The translations under genes and the position numbers were made by a program. This document shows positions 33,798 through 36,198 of a DNA stretch of 36,198 nt, piece by piece (the stretch's first letter is position 1; each line of letters begins with the position of its first letter). The notes beneath the pieces were generated by a model that saw nothing but the letters and a program-made list of their open reading frames with translations, was not told where the DNA came from and searched no databases. Origin of the DNA: Beroe ovata (lineage: Eukaryota > Ctenophora > Nuda > Beroida > Beroidae); contig CAMPET010000067.1 of the NCBI GenBank assembly GCA_946803715.1, positions 1 to 36,198 of the forward strand, in the 5' to 3' direction.

Positions 33798-34283
33798 CTA
33801 TAATACTAATTAGTAACAGATTGCTATATTTTGGCAGTCAATTATCATGTATCACGACTTTTGAAGTATGAATTGTAAAATAGTACAAAACAACAAAAAG
33901 TAACCATTTTTGAGATGATTCATAATTTTAATGTTGGATGATATTCTACACTTCATAAAATATTCACATCTGCAAAAGGCTCGAGCAAGATACCATGCGC
34001 CATTGGCACATTGGATCATGACACTATCAATCATATTCATAGATATCATTATGACTGATCAGAAAAGTGAAAGAAACTTAATTGGCCATACATTGAATAT
34101 CACACCTACTTATAATAATTTGCTCAACAGTGCTGTAGAAATGCAAGGTTTGTGCAAGATATTGCTAAACAAAGTGATGAACAGAGAACACACAATGAAC
34201 AGTATATAAATAATTATGAACCGTTCATATTTTAATTGCATGATAACTCTATTTGTAGGCTTTATCTGATTGGCTGTCGATGA
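33798..34283. other. Upstream flank of villin
   Basis: AT-rich sequence that probably includes the villin 5' UTR exon and promoter. A 92-codon open frame at 33931-34209 resembles nothing I know, and its composition is like the surrounding non-coding DNA. Confidence 0.4.
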
Positions 34284-34660
34284 CTTAATTGCGCGCGCGC
34301 CGCAAATTATTCTCGCTGGCGCTCGCCGCTTTCAGTTTCGCGGCTCGCGTCAGCTGGGCCAAGCATTGCATCGCCAGGCAATTGAACAAATAACATTGCA
34401 TCCGGCAAAATAGGCCAAATGCCGCGGTCAGGTTTCGCGCGCGCCGCTAACGCTCAACCGGCCGGCTGCCAGCCGCGCCGCGGCCGCGTCATCGAGGGCC
34501 TTGTCTAGCGATGCTAACTTTAAACCGCTGACTTATTCTCTGTCCGAGAATAAGTTTGCGCCGCGCGCGCGCAAAACAAAATTCTCGACAGGGTCTATCA
34601 TCGATCGACAAATCATCGATCGACAACAAGGGCCCTACATCGCCCGCGCGCGCGGCGCCA
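34284..34660. repeat. CG-rich repeat block, related to 14590-15110
   Basis: This block is strongly GC-rich with GCGCGCGCCGC runs, bounded by AT-rich DNA. The segment 34552-34620 (TTTGCGCCGCGCGCGCGCAA, ATTCTCGACAGG, ATCATCGATCGACAA) matches 14978-15036. CTTATTCTC...GAGAATAAG forms a small stem just before it. There is no credible gene. Confidence 0.65.
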
Positions 34661-34739
34661 GGTAAGCCTTCACCCTTCATACAGTTCGTCATCCACAAGT
34701 ACCAGTTTAATTCTGCTATTTATAAACTACCATTATGAA

Positions 34740-35304
34740 CTCATCACTCTTGTGGATCATCTCAGAGTCTTGGGAGTAACTGCCACTTCATCTCTCATAT
34801 CAACACCATTGTCCAGTAGAGCCATTCTGTTGCATCATGAGTCCTCAGTGCCTTCAAAGCAAGATATTCTACCTCTATGACCACTGTGGCCGTCAGCAAT
34901 TGAAGATATTAAAGCGATCAGAGGGGGTGTAGCAAAAAGTTATCTCTTAGATCCAGGGTTTGTTTCACCTTGAGTACTGGCAAGGACTTATTAAGTCCCT
35001 TGACCTCATATCACTCAAAAGCAGACATAAATGAAGCAGACATATAATAAGAGATTCACCATAATCCAAATGGGAAAGTTCTCCCTGGCCACCGTCAGAG
35101 TGATGTTAATGTTCAGTTCTCAGCACCAAGGTTTAGGGTCTCACATGGCACAGTAATCAGCACAATCAGTCACTGTATGACTCATGTTTTGCTGTGATTG
35201 GCCCTAAATTATGGAACTGCCTGCATAGCAACTTGCTACCAATAGCAGAACAGTTTAAGCACAAATTAACAGAAGCCAGACTGTTAATCCCTGTTGTATC
35301 TTGA
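34740..35304 (+). pseudogene. Degenerate LINE-type reverse transcriptase 3' fragment
   Basis: The frame 35176-35304 reads YDSCFAVIGPKLWNCL, then a leucine-rich stretch, then QFKHKLTEARLL and a stop. This resembles the RSF.V.GP.LWNSLP...FK..LK tail common at the C-terminus of non-LTR retrotransposon proteins. Upstream, 34740-35175 has protein-like pieces interrupted by stops and frame changes. It is probably an old truncated insertion; the family is not assignable by eye. Confidence 0.45.
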
Positions 35305-35976
35305 AGACTTTCAGAATGGTTCCTTCACTCAATGGGCTTCACAACCCAAAGTAGGGATCTTGGGTGCAGCCTTGAGAAGCGAGAGAGTTTATTCTGGCTA
35401 ATTCTTGTATATTTTCGGAATCACACATCTCAAATCTGCATCCTAGGGTCCATCAGATGCCCAGTGACAATACATTAGGAATGCAGGAATCTCATTTGTA
35501 GCAATTTTTCAGGCGGTAGCATAATGTCAGACAATTCCTAACTCCCTATTTTCATTCATTTCGGCGTCAGAAATCGATTTTGTCGCGATTTGAACGAATC
35601 GCGCATGTCCTGCTGCAAAATGGGTTCTACCGCGAATCTGAAGCAGAGATCCCACACGCAATTCCCGGTTTTGCAGCAGTTACCATGGCGACGCGCCAAT
35701 AAACCATACTATTTTAGCGTTTTTTTCACGCGCGCGCGTGTATCGACTATTTATAGGAATTACATTCGTGTTTTGCACAACGAAACTGCGGAGTTTTCCG
35801 TCGATTTTCAAATAGCATTTATGTTTCTTATGGTAATTTTTGACGCTGAATCGATTCATGACATAATTTTCGATCTAGCTGGCTTGCCCGCAGAGTTATG
35901 ACGCTTGAATTTCTAGTAGATTTTGTAGCAATTTTTTCCTGTGAGATTCTCGTTCGTAGCAGAAAATTGCCACTGG
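35305..35976. other. Right-hand intergenic stretch
   Basis: No supported gene. An open frame at 35590-35901 lacks family features. Within it are a CGCGATT...AATCGCG foldback (about 35585-35605), a CACGCGCGCGCGTG palindrome near 35728-35741, and GTTACCATGGCGAC, a near X-box word, close to 35677-35690. Confidence 0.4.
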
Positions 35977-36198
35977 GACACCAGTATGCAGTACGTCATA
36001 AAAGGCCTCTGTAATGAATGGAGGACTCATTAGTCATATGTTGCTGACACCACTGCATGACTATGACGTAGGAATGTGTTGACACCAGTAAGCAGTACGT
36101 CATGACAGGCCTCTGTGACGAATGGAGGACTCATTCGTCATAATTGCTGACACCACTGCATGCCTATGACGTAGGAATGCGTTGACACCAGTTTGTTA
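35977..36198 (+). repeat. ~104 bp tandem repeat at the window edge
   Basis: Units start at GACACCAGT (35977, 36081, 36184), a period of 103-104 bp. Each unit contains GCAGTACGTCAT, CTCATT(A/C)GTCATA, GCTGACACCACTGCATG and CTATGACGTAGGAATG. Two full copies and the start of a third are visible, so the array probably continues beyond the window. Confidence 0.85.

Noticed and set aside
33931-34209. 92-codon plus-strand open frame upstream of villin
   Set aside because: AT-rich composition, no domain and no splice context; likely chance in the villin promoter region.
35590-35901. 103-codon plus-strand open frame
   Set aside because: It starts at a non-ATG codon, overlaps palindromic CG-rich repeats and has no recognisable domain.
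1-36198. CRISPR arrays, tRNA or rRNA genes, bacterial operons, viral genes
   Set aside because: The tandem arrays have no spacer-repeat structure, I saw no A/B-box or cloverleaf tRNA candidate, and all convincing genes are spliced metazoan genes.

Overview
The window is nuclear DNA from an invertebrate animal. It carries four intron-rich protein genes with GT-AG splice sites, dinucleotide microsatellites, CpG-rich palindromic repeats and non-autonomous element remnants. The gene families (GLIS zinc finger, TRIR, synaptotagmin, six-repeat villin with headpiece) are metazoan. The mostly compact introns and short CG-rich foldback repeats would suit a sponge or another early-branching animal, but that placement is inference. 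Eight isolated N bases (5662, 8981, 13644, 18842, 19989, 23027, 27622, 28960) look like assembly joins, and most lie in or beside repeats.

Layout. 1-3472 (-): a GLIS1/3-type five-zinc-finger transcription factor in ten coding exons, running off the left edge before its stop. 3477-5099: intergenic, with a CACGTG cluster. 5100-7031 (-): a TRIR (C19orf43) homologue with an unusually large Asn/Gly/Ser-rich plus Arg/Ser-rich N-terminus. 7041-15630: a gene-poor 8.6 kb stretch holding G-rich and GGGCACT arrays, an ~885 bp element with 140 bp inverted repeats, and a CG-rich palindromic block. 15631-21670 (+): a complete five-exon synaptotagmin-like gene (419 aa) whose C2 domains have lost most Ca2+ ligands; its last intron holds long GT arrays and a CA array. 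21671-23798: the spacer between convergent genes, with a GT microsatellite and a near-identical ~225 bp duplication around an N. 23799-33796 (-): a complete villin in 20 coding exons (829 aa by my count). 33798-36198: intergenic, with a CG-rich repeat block, a degenerate LINE-type fragment and a ~104 bp tandem repeat at the right edge.

The exon models were built by hand from splice sites, reading phase and family similarity. Phases agree across every junction of the villin, synaptotagmin and GLIS models. The four genes do not form an obvious functional cluster. The most striking non-coding structure is a 170 nt villin intron that is about 80 percent one near-perfect 135 bp palindrome.
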